Assembly (NCBI GenBank): GCA_001897745.1
Contig: MKUH01000022.1
Span: 61,269-125,268, forward strand
Length of the DNA: 64,000 nucleotides
Direction: 5' to 3'
Source of the DNA: Candidatus Accumulibacter sp. 66-26
Lineage (GTDB): Bacteria > Pseudomonadota > Gammaproteobacteria > Burkholderiales > Rhodocyclaceae
The notes under the pieces were generated by a model that saw only the letters and a program-made list of their open reading frames with translations, was not told the DNA's origin and did no database searches. Position 1 is the stretch's first letter. Each line of letters starts with the position of its first letter. The translations under genes were made by a program, and so were the position numbers. This document shows, piece by piece, positions 15,978-25,028 of this stretch.

Positions 15978-18900
15978 ATGGAAAGCTCTATGACTCCATC
16001 CTACGGTTCCGTAGGGGGCTGGTTGCGGGGAAAAGAGCGGCTCGTTTCTCATTTTATCGTGCTCTGTCTTGCTCTCTTTTCGTTGCCGGGGTTCGCTATC
16101 GACTATACGTTCGCTACCACCTGGTGGGGAGGGGCTGTGAGTGGTAGCTATCCTCCGTGCACTGGCGGTTCTTGGTCGCTGAATGGCAGTACTTGGACTT
16201 GCTCGGGGAGCATTCAGTTGAGCGCCGGCGACACCATCCTGCCGGCGAGTGGGCGCACCATCATCGCCAACGGTGGAATTACCCTGAACGGCAGCAATAC
16301 GGTCGGGAGTGCCAGCGTTTCGGTCAATTTGCAAACGGAGTCTGGAGATCTCAAAGCCAGTGGAAGCGGCAACACGATCTACGGAAATCTGAGCGCGTCC
16401 AGCGGGGCTATCGATCTTTCCGGTACCAGTGTGTCCGGATCTCTGAGCACCAATGGAAAGGTTGTCCTCAACGGCGGTAGCGTTTCTGGCAACGTCAGCG
16501 GGAAAAACGGCATCACCACCAGCAACGGCACTGCTATCGGCGGCAACGTGCTGGCTAGCAACGGAGCTGTCAGCCTCTCCGGCGGCAGTGTCGCGGGGTC
16601 TGTGAGGTCTGACTGTTGCGCAGTGACCACTACCAATACCAACGTCGGTGGCGGCATCAGCAGCGGTAGCAATACGGTAACGATCAACGGTGGGACCGTC
16701 GCGGGGGCGATATCGACCGGCGGCGGCTCTGGCATCGTCATCAACAACGCGACCGTGACCAGCGGCAGCATTACAGCGACCAACGTACCGATCACGATTA
16801 CCAACAGTACGATTGGCTCAGTGTCTTCGCAGATAAGCGTTACGAGTAATAACGTTATCACCCTGAAAGACAACACTACCGTTTATGGCAACGTCGATGC
16901 CGGGTCGTGGGCCAATGCATTGGTTATCGATAGTAGCAGCCAGGTTGTCGGCGATTGCACGCCGACCACCTCGCCCTCCTATCCGCGCTGCAAGGCGCTT
17001 CCGACGTGCTCTCCGCCGGCCAACATTCCATCCGGGGTCGCGGTGACCTGTCAGTGCGACAGCTTTACCCGTTCGACCCTGAGTCCGTCGTCGATTTTCA
17101 ATGCCGACTGGCTGGCGACTGCGTCAGATTCGACCGATATCTTGCCGCGCATTGCCAGTAGCGGCTATTTGCGGCTGACCGAAAACACGGTCAACAATGC
17201 CAAGGCAGCGACTGTGCCGGGGATTTTCCCCGCAGCCGGTAACTATATTTCGATCGAATTCAACCATTATGCCTACAACGGTAGCAGTACCGGTGGCGAT
17301 GGCATGGCCGTGACCCTTTCCGATTACACACAGTCGGCGAAACCCGGCGCTTACGGCGGATCGCTCGGCTACGCACAAAAAACGGGGATATCGGGTTTTG
17401 CCAGCGGTTGGGTCGGCGTGGCGCTTGACGAGTACGGCAACTATCAGAACCCTACGGAAGGGCGCCAGGGAGGGCCTGGAGCGATTGCGCAGTCGGTCGC
17501 CTTGCGTGGGTCGGGTTCGGGAACCGTAGGGTATCGCTGGTTGGCAGGGACCGCCAATCTGACGACCTTTGGCGCCAAGGTCGGCATCGACAATCGTGCA
17601 TCGAAAACGCCCGCGCCGGGCTATCGCTATCAAGTCATCGTCGATGCCCGTAACGATGCCGGTGGTGTTACCTCCATCTCGGTCAATCGAGATACGAGTG
17701 GAGCTGGAACGGCGTACAGTTCGCTGATCAGCGTACCTAATATTTATGACGCGGCGAAGGCGCAGAATTTCAAGCAAGACAGCGTTCCGAATTACTGGCA
17801 GATATCCTTCAGCGGCTCGACCGGCGATTCCTACAACATCCATGAAATCGGTGCGCTGAGAATCTGTGCGCAGAGCATGCTGTCACCGACCGCCGGGGTG
17901 TTGGGTGGTTTCAACATCATTGACGAGGCGTATGCGAGAGATAAGTACGATGCATTGCGAGGGCATATCTATACCAAGCTTGTCGGAACCTCGTTCAAGC
18001 TCAATGTCGCAGCGCTCAATTCCGATAAAAGCGACATCGAATCGACGTATGCCTCGGGTGGCGATAAAAGCGTCAAAGTCGAACTGATCGACGACAGTGG
18101 CGCCTCGTCTTGCAATGTCAGCGCTGTGTCCTGCTCAAGTTGCGGCAAGCAGGTGATTGCGACGCAGACGATGACCTTCAAGAAAATGGAGCAGGCAACC
18201 GACAAGGGATTCAAGAAATCCGCAGATTTCACCCTGAACAAAGCGTATTCGCGCGTGATCGCTCGCGCGACGGAAGGGAAGACCGTCGCTTGCTCGACCG
18301 ACGCTTTCTCGGTGCGGCCGCTTGGTGCAGCGTTGGTGGCCTCGGCCAATGCGTCGCCTCCGTCGGCCAGTTCCTTGCCGAAGATTCGCGCCGGTGAGCC
18401 TTTCGAATTGGAAGCCAAGGTGGCATCCAGCGATGGCTATACGGGTGTGTTGAAGCTGTTCAGTGAAAAACTTACTGCCCAAGTGTCCAGCCAAGGGGAT
18501 ACGGTTGAGACCGGCGGGTTGGCCGGGACGCTGACGCCGGAATCGCTGACGGTGAATGCGGGGCCGGTCAGCGCCACCTATAGCGAAGTGGGCTATGCCT
18601 ATCTTGAGCCGGGCACTTATAGGGACGATGATTTCACCTCGGTGGATAGCGAGAACGGCGATTGCGTCAAGGAAAGTGTCAGTAATACGCTGAGCGGCGG
18701 AAAGTTCGGTTGCAGTATCGGCAACACGACAAGATTGCCCGTGGGGCGCTTCATTCCGTACCGGTTTGACACCGAGCTAACCAAAGGCTGTCCGGCTGGT
18801 GATTTCACGTATGCCAAGCAGGCCTTCCCGATCAGGGTATCCGCCAAAAATTTTGCCGGCAGCGTCACCCAAAATTACGCAGGGGCTTTCGCCAAGCAAG

Positions 18901-19583
18901 TGACGCTCTCGGATGGGAATGTTACGGGCTTGGGGGAGTTCAATCCAAAGACGATTCTGTCCTCAGGGTTTTCTCTCGGAGCTACACCCGCCTTGATTGC
19001 CGCTGGACCTACGCAGCCGATTACAACCAGCTTCGTGTTTTCGTCCCCGCCTCAGCCGCCGACATCGGTCAAGCTACGGGCGACCGACACGGACGGTGTG
19101 ACCTCGCAAGGCTATACGGAAGGTGAAACGAATATCTACTCCGGCCGCCTGTGGCTTGGCAATGCTCACGGCTCGGAGCTTTTGCCTTTGCCAATCCCGG
19201 TCGAGGCGCAGTTCTGGCAGGCGGGCGGTTACTGGGCGACCAATTCTCTCGACAATTGCACGTCTTTTCAGATTTCCGCTGTAGGGCTTTCCAACCCGAC
19301 GCAAAATATTTCGCTTTGTAAGACGCAGTTTTCTCCTTCTGGCACGTTAACGTTGAGCAACGGTCGAGCTTCTCTCCGACTGACGGCGCCGGGAAGCGGC
19401 AACAACGGCAGCGTCGATCTGGCGCTGAATGCGGGCGCTTCAGCGTCGGGAAAGACGTGTGTAAGTGTCTCCGAGTCGAATGCGAGTGCTGCCAACCTTC
19501 CGCATTTCCTTCCCAATCCTGCCGGGCGGGCAAGCTTCGGTGTTCGCAAGGCGCCGTTGATCTATCGCCGCGAAATCTATTGA
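15978..19583 (+). CDS. mshQ: MshQ-like giant pilus-associated adhesin with lectin-like domain
   Basis: A 1,201-residue secreted protein beginning with a signal peptide (about residues 22-41, ending PGFA). Residues about 100-320 are low-complexity Ser/Gly/Asn/Thr repeats of roughly 20 residues (for example SGSLSTNGKVVLNGGSVSGN) that look like a beta-helix or bactofilin-like stalk. About 360-632 resemble a bacterial L-type lectin: TGGDGMAVTLSD and the probable Ca/sugar-site stretch GVALDEYGNYQN. The remainder, about 640-1201, matches the MshQ C-terminal domain (DUF6701), ending with 'IYSGRLWLGNAHGSELLPLP' and a Cys-bearing 'DNCTSF'. ATG 15978 has GGGAG upstream. The function is inferred to be tip adhesion; sugar binding is untested. 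Confidence 0.85.
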   Translation: MESSMTPSYGSVGGWLRGKERLVSHFIVLCLALFSLPGFAIDYTFATTWWGGAVSGSYPPCTGGSWSLNGSTWTCSGSIQLSAGDTILPASGRTIIANGGITLNGSNTVGSASVSVNLQTESGDLKASGSGNTIYGNLSASSGAIDLSGTSVSGSLSTNGKVVLNGGSVSGNVSGKNGITTSNGTAIGGNVLASNGAVSLSGGSVAGSVRSDCCAVTTTNTNVGGGISSGSNTVTINGGTVAGAISTGGGSGIVINNATVTSGSITATNVPITITNSTIGSVSSQISVTSNNVITLKDNTTVYGNVDAGSWANALVIDSSSQVVGDCTPTTSPSYPRCKALPTCSPPANIPSGVAVTCQCDSFTRSTLSPSSIFNADWLATASDSTDILPRIASSGYLRLTENTVNNAKAATVPGIFPAAGNYISIEFNHYAYNGSSTGGDGMAVTLSDYTQSAKPGAYGGSLGYAQKTGISGFASGWVGVALDEYGNYQNPTEGRQGGPGAIAQSVALRGSGSGTVGYRWLAGTANLTTFGAKVGIDNRASKTPAPGYRYQVIVDARNDAGGVTSISVNRDTSGAGTAYSSLISVPNIYDAAKAQNFKQDSVPNYWQISFSGSTGDSYNIHEIGALRICAQSMLSPTAGVLGGFNIIDEAYARDKYDALRGHIYTKLVGTSFKLNVAALNSDKSDIESTYASGGDKSVKVELIDDSGASSCNVSAVSCSSCGKQVIATQTMTFKKMEQATDKGFKKSADFTLNKAYSRVIARATEGKTVACSTDAFSVRPLGAALVASANASPPSASSLPKIRAGEPFELEAKVASSDGYTGVLKLFSEKLTAQVSSQGDTVETGGLAGTLTPESLTVNAGPVSATYSEVGYAYLEPGTYRDDDFTSVDSENGDCVKESVSNTLSGGKFGCSIGNTTRLPVGRFIPYRFDTELTKGCPAGDFTYAKQAFPIRVSAKNFAGSVTQNYAGAFAKQVTLSDGNVTGLGEFNPKTILSSGFSLGATPALIAAGPTQPITTSFVFSSPPQPPTSVKLRATDTDGVTSQGYTEGETNIYSGRLWLGNAHGSELLPLPIPVEAQFWQAGGYWATNSLDNCTSFQISAVGLSNPTQNISLCKTQFSPSGTLTLSNGRASLRLTAPGSGNNGSVDLALNAGASASGKTCVSVSESNASAANLPHFLPNPAGRASFGVRKAPLIYRREIY

Positions 19584-19656
19584 GTCTGGGGATTCTTTTG
19601 ACCGGTGTACGTAAGAGTCTAGATGGGTGTTGGTAATTGATTTCTTTGGAAAACCA

Positions 19657-19685
19657 TTGTTATTTAAGGTGTTAATAAGTATCCT
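19657..19685 (+). promoter_or_regulatory. Possible promoter of the mshI-mshN series
   Basis: The AT-rich 131-bp spacer after mshQ contains TTGTTA (19657-19662) and TATCCT (19680-19685) with 17-bp spacing, both 4/6 matches to sigma-70 boxes. mshI starts 30 bp downstream. No terminator follows mshQ, so read-through is also possible. Confidence 0.35.
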
Positions 19686-19714
19686 TCAACAAAAATATCA
19701 AGCAGGGAGTTTGG

Positions 19715-20659
19715 ATGTTGTCATACTTGTCCGCCCGGCGTGAGTCTGGCTGGCTTGCGGTCTTGCCGGACAGCGACCGCGTTGCATTGGCGCATGTCGT
19801 GCGTCGGCCCGGCGCGCGTCCGGAAATCCGCATGCTCGACTCCTACCGTGCCGAAGGGAGCGCGGTCGCCGCCCTGCAACGCCTGCGCGGCGCCCGCAAA
19901 CTCAAATCCTACGCCTGCACGACGCTGATGCCCGCGGGCGAATACGGTCTCAACCAGCTCGACGCGCCGAGCGTGCCGCCGGCCGAGCGCAAGGAGGCGG
20001 TGCGCTGGGCGCTCAAGGGGCTGGTCGACTACCCGGTCGATACCGCCTGCGTTGACGTGCTCGATATCCCCATGGACGGTGCCGCCGCCGGGCGCGCGGC
20101 CAGCGTGTTCGCGGTGTCGGCGGCCGAGCAGGCGGTGCGCAGGTGCGCGCGGCCGTTCGAAGAGGCCGGCGTGCCGCTGGCGGCGATCGACATCCCCGAA
20201 CTTGCCCAGCGCAACGTTGCGGCGCTGTTCGAGGACGACAATCGCGGTCTGGCCTTTCTGCGCCTCGACGAGGCGGGCGGACTGCTCACGCTGACCTTTC
20301 ACGGCGAGCTGATCGCCACGCGGCGCGTCGAGATGTCGGCAAGGCAACTGGCCGAGGGCGACGCCGAGCGGCGCGGACAGTCGATGGAGCGGCTGGTGCT
20401 CGAACTGCAGCGCAGCCTGGACAACTTCGACCGGCAATACAGCTTCATCCCGGTCTCCAAGCTGATCGTCGCCGCCTATCCCGCGGTCGACGGCATCGTT
20501 GCCGCGCTCGTCGAGAACCTCTACGTTCCCGTGCTGGAAATGGATCTGGCGCAGGTGCTGGATTTTGCCGCGGTTCCCGAGTTGCGCGAGCCGCTGCGCC
20601 AAGCGCAGAACCTGCTGCTGATCGGTGCGGCCCTGCGCGGCGACGAGGTGGCCGGATGA
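19715..20659 (+). CDS. mshI: MSHA biogenesis protein MshI (PilM-like)
   Basis: 314 residues, no membrane segment, an actin-like PilM-type assembly protein. The C-terminal 'SMERLVLELQRSLDNFDRQYSF' (in part) and 'DFAAVPELREP' resemble MshI. It would sit on the cytoplasmic face of the alignment complex with the PilN- and PilO-like products. ATG 19715 is preceded by GCAGGGAG. Its stop overlaps the next gene by ATGA, showing a coupled series. Confidence 0.8.
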   Translation: MLSYLSARRESGWLAVLPDSDRVALAHVVRRPGARPEIRMLDSYRAEGSAVAALQRLRGARKLKSYACTTLMPAGEYGLNQLDAPSVPPAERKEAVRWALKGLVDYPVDTACVDVLDIPMDGAAAGRAASVFAVSAAEQAVRRCARPFEEAGVPLAAIDIPELAQRNVAALFEDDNRGLAFLRLDEAGGLLTLTFHGELIATRRVEMSARQLAEGDAERRGQSMERLVLELQRSLDNFDRQYSFIPVSKLIVAAYPAVDGIVAALVENLYVPVLEMDLAQVLDFAAVPELREPLRQAQNLLLIGAALRGDEVAG

Positions 20660-21354
20660 CGCAGCAGATCAACCTTTACGATCCGCGCCTGCGGCCGAGC
20701 CGCGAGCTGGCGACGGCGCGCAATCTGGGCGCCGCCGTTGCCGTGCTGCTGTTGACGATGACGGCGGCAGCCACCTGGCTGCGCGTCGGCGCGGACCGCC
20801 GGCAGGCCGAGTTGGCGAACATTCAGACCGAGGTGCGCAGCGAGCAGACGCGCCTCGCGGCCCTGGAAAAGCAGCTGGCCGAACAGAAAGTCTCCGCGGC
20901 GCTGCTCGGCGAGATCGCCGCGGCGCGCGACGCCTTCGAGGTGCGCGGCGAGGCCTTGAAAGTGCTCGATGCCGGCCAGCTGGGCAACGCGACCGGCTTT
21001 TCCGCCATGATGAGCGGTTTCGCCCGGCAGACGGTGGGCGATCTCTGGCTGACCGGCTTCACGGCGACGCGCGGGGGAGAAGACATCGAAATTCGCGGTC
21101 GTCTGCTCGACCCCGCTCGTTTGCCGGCCTATGTGCAGCGTCTGAGCCGCGAACCGGTGTTCCAGGGCCGCCGCTTCGCGACCCTGCAGATGAAGCACGG
21201 CGAATCCGAAGCCGCAGCGGCGGGGCAGCCGGCGCAGGGTGCGCAGTCCGCGCCGCCGCCGCCGGCCTTGCCGCGCTATGTGGAATTCGTGCTGCGTTCG
21301 GAAAACATCGTTCCTGCGACGGCTGCGGGTGCGACCAAGGGGGCGGGGCAATGA
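20656..21354 (+). CDS. PilN-like MSHA assembly protein
   Basis: 232 residues beginning 'MTQQINLYDPRLRPSRE', the PilN/MshI-type signature (NLYDP), then a transmembrane helix (NLGAAVAVLLLTMTAAATWL), a periplasmic coiled coil and a ferredoxin-like domain with 'DLWLTGFTATRGGEDIEIRG' (in part). It probably pairs with the PilO-like product downstream. ATGA overlaps join it to mshI and mshJ. It lacks a settled symbol; some clusters call it MshI2. Confidence 0.8.
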   Translation: MTQQINLYDPRLRPSRELATARNLGAAVAVLLLTMTAAATWLRVGADRRQAELANIQTEVRSEQTRLAALEKQLAEQKVSAALLGEIAAARDAFEVRGEALKVLDAGQLGNATGFSAMMSGFARQTVGDLWLTGFTATRGGEDIEIRGRLLDPARLPAYVQRLSREPVFQGRRFATLQMKHGESEAAAAGQPAQGAQSAPPPPALPRYVEFVLRSENIVPATAAGATKGAGQ

Positions 21355-22028
21355 AAGCAACCTGGCAGAAATACGCGGCGCCTTTCGATGCGATGTCGCG
21401 ACGCGAGCGCGTGCTGATCTGCGCGGCCGTGCTGGGCGGTATCGTCTTCGTCGGGCTCAACTTCTTCGTCGAGCCGGCGCTCAAGCGCGCCAGTCTGGCC
21501 GAGCGTGGCATCGCCGAGCAGCGTTCGCAGCTGTCCGCGACGCAGGCGCAGATTGCCGCCTTGCAGGTGCGGGCGCAGGATCCGGACCGCGCCGCCCGGG
21601 GCGAGCTGGCCGAGCTCAAGCGGCATCTGGGCGAGGTCAACGCGCGCTTTGCCGCGCTGGAAAGCGAGCTCGTGCCGCCGCAAAGCGTTGCCGCGCTGCT
21701 CGAAGACCTGATCGGCCGCCAGCGCGGCTTGCGCTTGCTCAGCCTGCGTACGCTGCCGGTGACGCCGCTGCTCGAAAAGCGGCAGGGTCCGGCGGCGGGC
21801 GCCGACGCGCCGCTCGTCGCCAGCAGCGACGGCCTCTTCAAGCACGGCGTGGAGATTCGCGTCGAGGGCGGCTATCAGGAGCTTTCCGCCTATCTGGCGC
21901 AGCTCGAAAAATCGCCGCTCAAGCTGCTGTGGAACGGCGTCGAACTGTCGGCCGACAATCATCCCCGGTTGGTGCTGACGCTGACCGTCTACACGCTGAG
22001 TCTGGACCGCACATGGTTGATCGTTTGA
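21351..22028 (+). CDS. mshJ: MSHA biogenesis protein MshJ (PilO-like)
   Basis: 225 residues: an N-terminal transmembrane helix (VLICAAVLGGIVFVGLNFFV), a coiled coil (about residues 50-115) and a PilO-like periplasmic domain ending 'GVELSADNHPRLVLTLTVYTLSLDRTWL' (in part). The 'LEDLIGRQRGLRLLSLRTLPVTPL' stretch is typical of MshJ. Overlaps both neighbours by 1-4 nt, so it is translated with them as an inner-membrane alignment complex. Confidence 0.82.
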   Translation: MKATWQKYAAPFDAMSRRERVLICAAVLGGIVFVGLNFFVEPALKRASLAERGIAEQRSQLSATQAQIAALQVRAQDPDRAARGELAELKRHLGEVNARFAALESELVPPQSVAALLEDLIGRQRGLRLLSLRTLPVTPLLEKRQGPAAGADAPLVASSDGLFKHGVEIRVEGGYQELSAYLAQLEKSPLKLLWNGVELSADNHPRLVLTLTVYTLSLDRTWLIV

Positions 22029-22429
22029 TGCGCCCGGCGCGCCTTTCGCGGCTTCTTCCGCTGCTCCTGAACGCCGTTTGCGCTGCCGGCGCGGCGAGCG
22101 CGGCGGCGCAAACGGCGCTGCCCGATCCCACCCGGCCGCCCGCGGCCTTCGTCAGCGGTGGCGACGAGGCTGCGGTCGAGAGCGGTCCGCGCCTGCAGTC
22201 GGTGCTGATGCCCAAGGCCGGCAAGCCGGTGGCCGTGATCAGCGGGCAGAGCGTGACGCTCGGCGGGATGCTCGGCGGGCGCCGCCTGGTCGCGCTCAGC
22301 GAGAACGAAGCCGTCCTCAAGGGGCTGGATGGAATCGAGCGTTTGCGCCTGACGCCGGACGTAGAGAAAACGAACCTCATCGCAAAGACTCCCGCCGCCA
22401 AGCGGGGGCAGAGCAAAGGGAAGCAATGA
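22028..22429 (+). CDS. mshK: MSHA biogenesis protein MshK
   Basis: About 133 residues with a signal peptide (LLPLLLNAVCAAGAASAAAQ) then 'LPDPTRPP' and a compact domain 'LQSVLMPKAGKPVAVISGQSVTLGG' (in part), the recognisable MshK/PilP-like core. ATG 22028 shares its A with the mshJ TGA; ATG 22013 is an alternative. It overlaps mshL by ATGA. It probably links the inner-membrane complex to the MshL secretin. Confidence 0.8.
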   Translation: MRPARLSRLLPLLLNAVCAAGAASAAAQTALPDPTRPPAAFVSGGDEAAVESGPRLQSVLMPKAGKPVAVISGQSVTLGGMLGGRRLVALSENEAVLKGLDGIERLRLTPDVEKTNLIAKTPAAKRGQSKGKQ

Positions 22430-24168
22430 AGCCGAAGATCAAGCTGCTGTGCGCGCTGTGCGCGCTGTTCCTCGCCGGGTGTGCGAGCCACCTGAAAGCC
22501 CCCGGTGCGACCTTCGACCGCGTCAGCCAGGAACTGAAGGACGCTTCGGCGGCGAAGCCGAAAAGCGCCGACGACGCCGTGAGCCAGGCGATGCTGCCGC
22601 CCGTGCAGCTGGAGCTGCCGGCGTCCGCCAAGACCGTCGAACCGCGCTTCGACCTGGCCGTCAGCAACGCGCCGGCCGCCCAGGTCTTCATGGCGCTGGT
22701 CACGGGCACGCGCTACAGCATGCTGGTGGCGCCGGAAGTCACCGGCAACGTGACGGTCAACCTGAAGAGCGTGACGGTGCGCGAGGCGCTGGAAACCTTG
22801 CGCGAACTGTACGGCTACGAGTTCAAATTCCAGGGTACGCGCATCTACATCCAGTCCAACGCGATGCAGACGCGGATGTTCCAGATCAATTACCTGTCCG
22901 GTCGGCGCCAGGGGCAGTCGGACCTGCGCGTCACTTCGAGCGCGATCGCCTCCGGTTCGCCCACGGCAACGAATCCCGGCATGGGCGCCGGCGCCGTGCC
23001 GACTCCCGTCGCCGGCGTTCCGGGCAGCGGCGCCACGGGTTACCAAGGTACCGCGGCGGCGCCGAGCAGCCGCATTTCGACGTCCTCTAACAACGATTTC
23101 TGGCGTGATCTGAGCGATGCGCTGACGGCCATCGTCGGCTCCGAAGGCGGGCGCAGCGTGATCATCAGCCAGAACTCCGGCGTCGTCCTGGTCAAGGCTT
23201 TCCCGGCCGACCTCCGCGCCGTCGAGGCTTATCTGAAGGCGACGCAGGTGATCGTCGAGCGGCAGGTGATGCTCGAGGCGAAGATCATCCAGGTGGAGCT
23301 CAACGAGGGCTTCCAGTCCGGCGTCAACTGGGCCGCCTTCGGCGGTGCGGGCAATCGCTACGGGATCGGTGCGGTGGGGCCGGGGGCTTCGTTGAGGACT
23401 TCCGGCGCGATTACCGGCCCCAACGGCGTCACGGTGACGCCGGGCAGCGCCGGGTCGGCGACGACGACGGAGAGCGGTAAGGGATTCTTCGGGCTGGCGC
23501 TGCAGACGACCAACTTCGCCGCCCTACTAAACTTCCTCGAAACGCAGGGCAACACGCAGGTGCTATCCAGCCCGCGCATCGCGACGATCAATAACCAGAA
23601 GGCGGTGCTCAAGGTCGGTACCGACGAGTTCTACGTGACCAACGTGAGCACGACCTGGAACTCCATCGGCGCCAGCGGACAGTCGCAGCCGACGTCGACG
23701 ATCACGACGGCGCCTTTCTTCTCCGGTATCGCGCTCGACGTGACGCCGCAGATCGACGACGGAAACAACATCATCCTGCACGTCCATCCGTCGATCAGCG
23801 TCGTCAGGTCGAGCGACAAGATCATCAAGCTCGGTGCGTCCCAGGGCGGCGACATCACGCTGCCCCTGGCGAGCAGCACGATCAGCGAGACCGACAGCGT
23901 CGTGCGCGTGCAGGACGGCAATATCGTCGCCATCGGCGGCTTGATGACGCAGGATCAATCCGCCGACCGCAGCGGGCTGCCGGGTGTCAACAACGTGCCG
24001 GTTCTCGGTGCCTTGTTCGGGCAGCGCAGCAGCGCGCTGAACAAGCGCGAACTGGTGATCCTGATCAAGCCGACGGTGATCCAGAACGAGTCCAGCTGGC
24101 GCGAGGACATGCTCGAGACGCAGAGCCGGATCGAGCAGCTCGATCCGCGCCGGCACCGGGTGGAGTAA
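22426..24168 (+). CDS. mshL: MSHA outer-membrane secretin MshL
   Basis: A 580-residue lipoprotein secretin. The signal peptide ends in a lipobox, LAGC, so it should be lipidated at Cys19. An N0/STN-like domain (about 55-140) precedes a variable Ser/Gly/Pro-rich insert (about 165-225), then the secretin pore domain from about 330, with 'VLSSPRIATINNQKAVLKVG', 'TVTPQIDDGNNIILHVHPSIS'-type strands and the C-terminal 'GLPGVNNVPVLGALF' (in part). It forms the ring through which the pilus exits. Confidence 0.92.
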   Translation: MKPKIKLLCALCALFLAGCASHLKAPGATFDRVSQELKDASAAKPKSADDAVSQAMLPPVQLELPASAKTVEPRFDLAVSNAPAAQVFMALVTGTRYSMLVAPEVTGNVTVNLKSVTVREALETLRELYGYEFKFQGTRIYIQSNAMQTRMFQINYLSGRRQGQSDLRVTSSAIASGSPTATNPGMGAGAVPTPVAGVPGSGATGYQGTAAAPSSRISTSSNNDFWRDLSDALTAIVGSEGGRSVIISQNSGVVLVKAFPADLRAVEAYLKATQVIVERQVMLEAKIIQVELNEGFQSGVNWAAFGGAGNRYGIGAVGPGASLRTSGAITGPNGVTVTPGSAGSATTTESGKGFFGLALQTTNFAALLNFLETQGNTQVLSSPRIATINNQKAVLKVGTDEFYVTNVSTTWNSIGASGQSQPTSTITTAPFFSGIALDVTPQIDDGNNIILHVHPSISVVRSSDKIIKLGASQGGDITLPLASSTISETDSVVRVQDGNIVAIGGLMTQDQSADRSGLPGVNNVPVLGALFGQRSSALNKRELVILIKPTVIQNESSWREDMLETQSRIEQLDPRRHRVE

Positions 24169-24187
24169 GGCACTTGCGGGGCGGATC

Positions 24188-25018
24188 TTGTATCTGAATC
24201 ACTTCGGGCTGAGCGAGTTTCCCTTCAGCATCACGCCCGATACGAGTTTCGTCTGCTCGCTGCAGGGGCATCAGGAGGCGCTCAACACGCTGCTCGTCGC
24301 GCTCAACGGCGGCGAGGGCTTCGTCAAGATCAGCGGCGAGGTGGGTACCGGCAAGACGCTGCTCTGCCGCCGCCTCCTGCAATCTCTGGATGCTGGCTGG
24401 GTCACGGCCTACCTGCCGAATCCCAATCTCGACGGCGATACGCTGTTGCGGGCGCTGGCCGAGGAATTCGGCGTCGAGGATTTCGCCGGTCTCGACCAGT
24501 ACCATCTGCTGCGCCGGGTCAATCTGGCCCTGCTCGGGTTCGCGCGTGCGAAGAAGCGCGTCGTCGTCTGCATCGACGAGGCGCAGGCGATGCCGATCGA
24601 AACGCTCGAGGCCCTGCGCCTGCTCTCCAATCTCGAAACCGAGAAGCGCAAGCTGGTGCAGATCGTCCTTTTCGGGCAGCCCGAGCTCGACGCCAAGCTG
24701 CGCCGTCCCGAAGTCCGCCAGCTCCTGCAGCGCATCGCCTTTCACTACCGTCTCGGGGTGCTCAAGAAGAGCGAACTCGAGCTGTATCTCGCCCATCGTC
24801 TGCGCGTCGCGGGGTTTCGCGGCGAAGCGCTGTTCTCCCCGGCGGCCTTGCGCGCGCTGCACCGCGCCAGCGGCGGCACGCCGCGCCTGATCAACATTCT
24901 TGCCCATAAGACCCTGCTCGCGGCATTTGGAGAGGGGCGCCAGACGATCCGGCGCCACCACGTCCGGCTGGCGGCCAGGGATACCGAGGGCGCTCGGCGG
25001 ACGGGCTGGTTCTGGTGA
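24188..25018 (+). CDS. mshM: MSHA biogenesis ATPase MshM (ExeA-like)
   Basis: A 276-residue AAA+ ATPase starting at TTG. The N-terminus 'LNHFGLSEFPFSITPDTSF' (in part) matches ExeA/MshM; Walker A is GEVGTGKTLLC and Walker B VVVCIDEAQAM. It has no peptidoglycan-binding domain, unlike full ExeA. It may help insert or remodel the pilus machinery. It lies 19 bp after mshL and 10 bp before mshN. Confidence 0.88.
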   Translation: MYLNHFGLSEFPFSITPDTSFVCSLQGHQEALNTLLVALNGGEGFVKISGEVGTGKTLLCRRLLQSLDAGWVTAYLPNPNLDGDTLLRALAEEFGVEDFAGLDQYHLLRRVNLALLGFARAKKRVVVCIDEAQAMPIETLEALRLLSNLETEKRKLVQIVLFGQPELDAKLRRPEVRQLLQRIAFHYRLGVLKKSELELYLAHRLRVAGFRGEALFSPAALRALHRASGGTPRLINILAHKTLLAAFGEGRQTIRRHHVRLAARDTEGARRTGWFW

Positions 25019-25028
25019 GGAAGTCGCA

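Noticed and set aside
16300..16900. DNA-level tandem repeat in mshQ
   Set aside because: The repetition is at the protein level (about 20-residue units); the DNA units have diverged.
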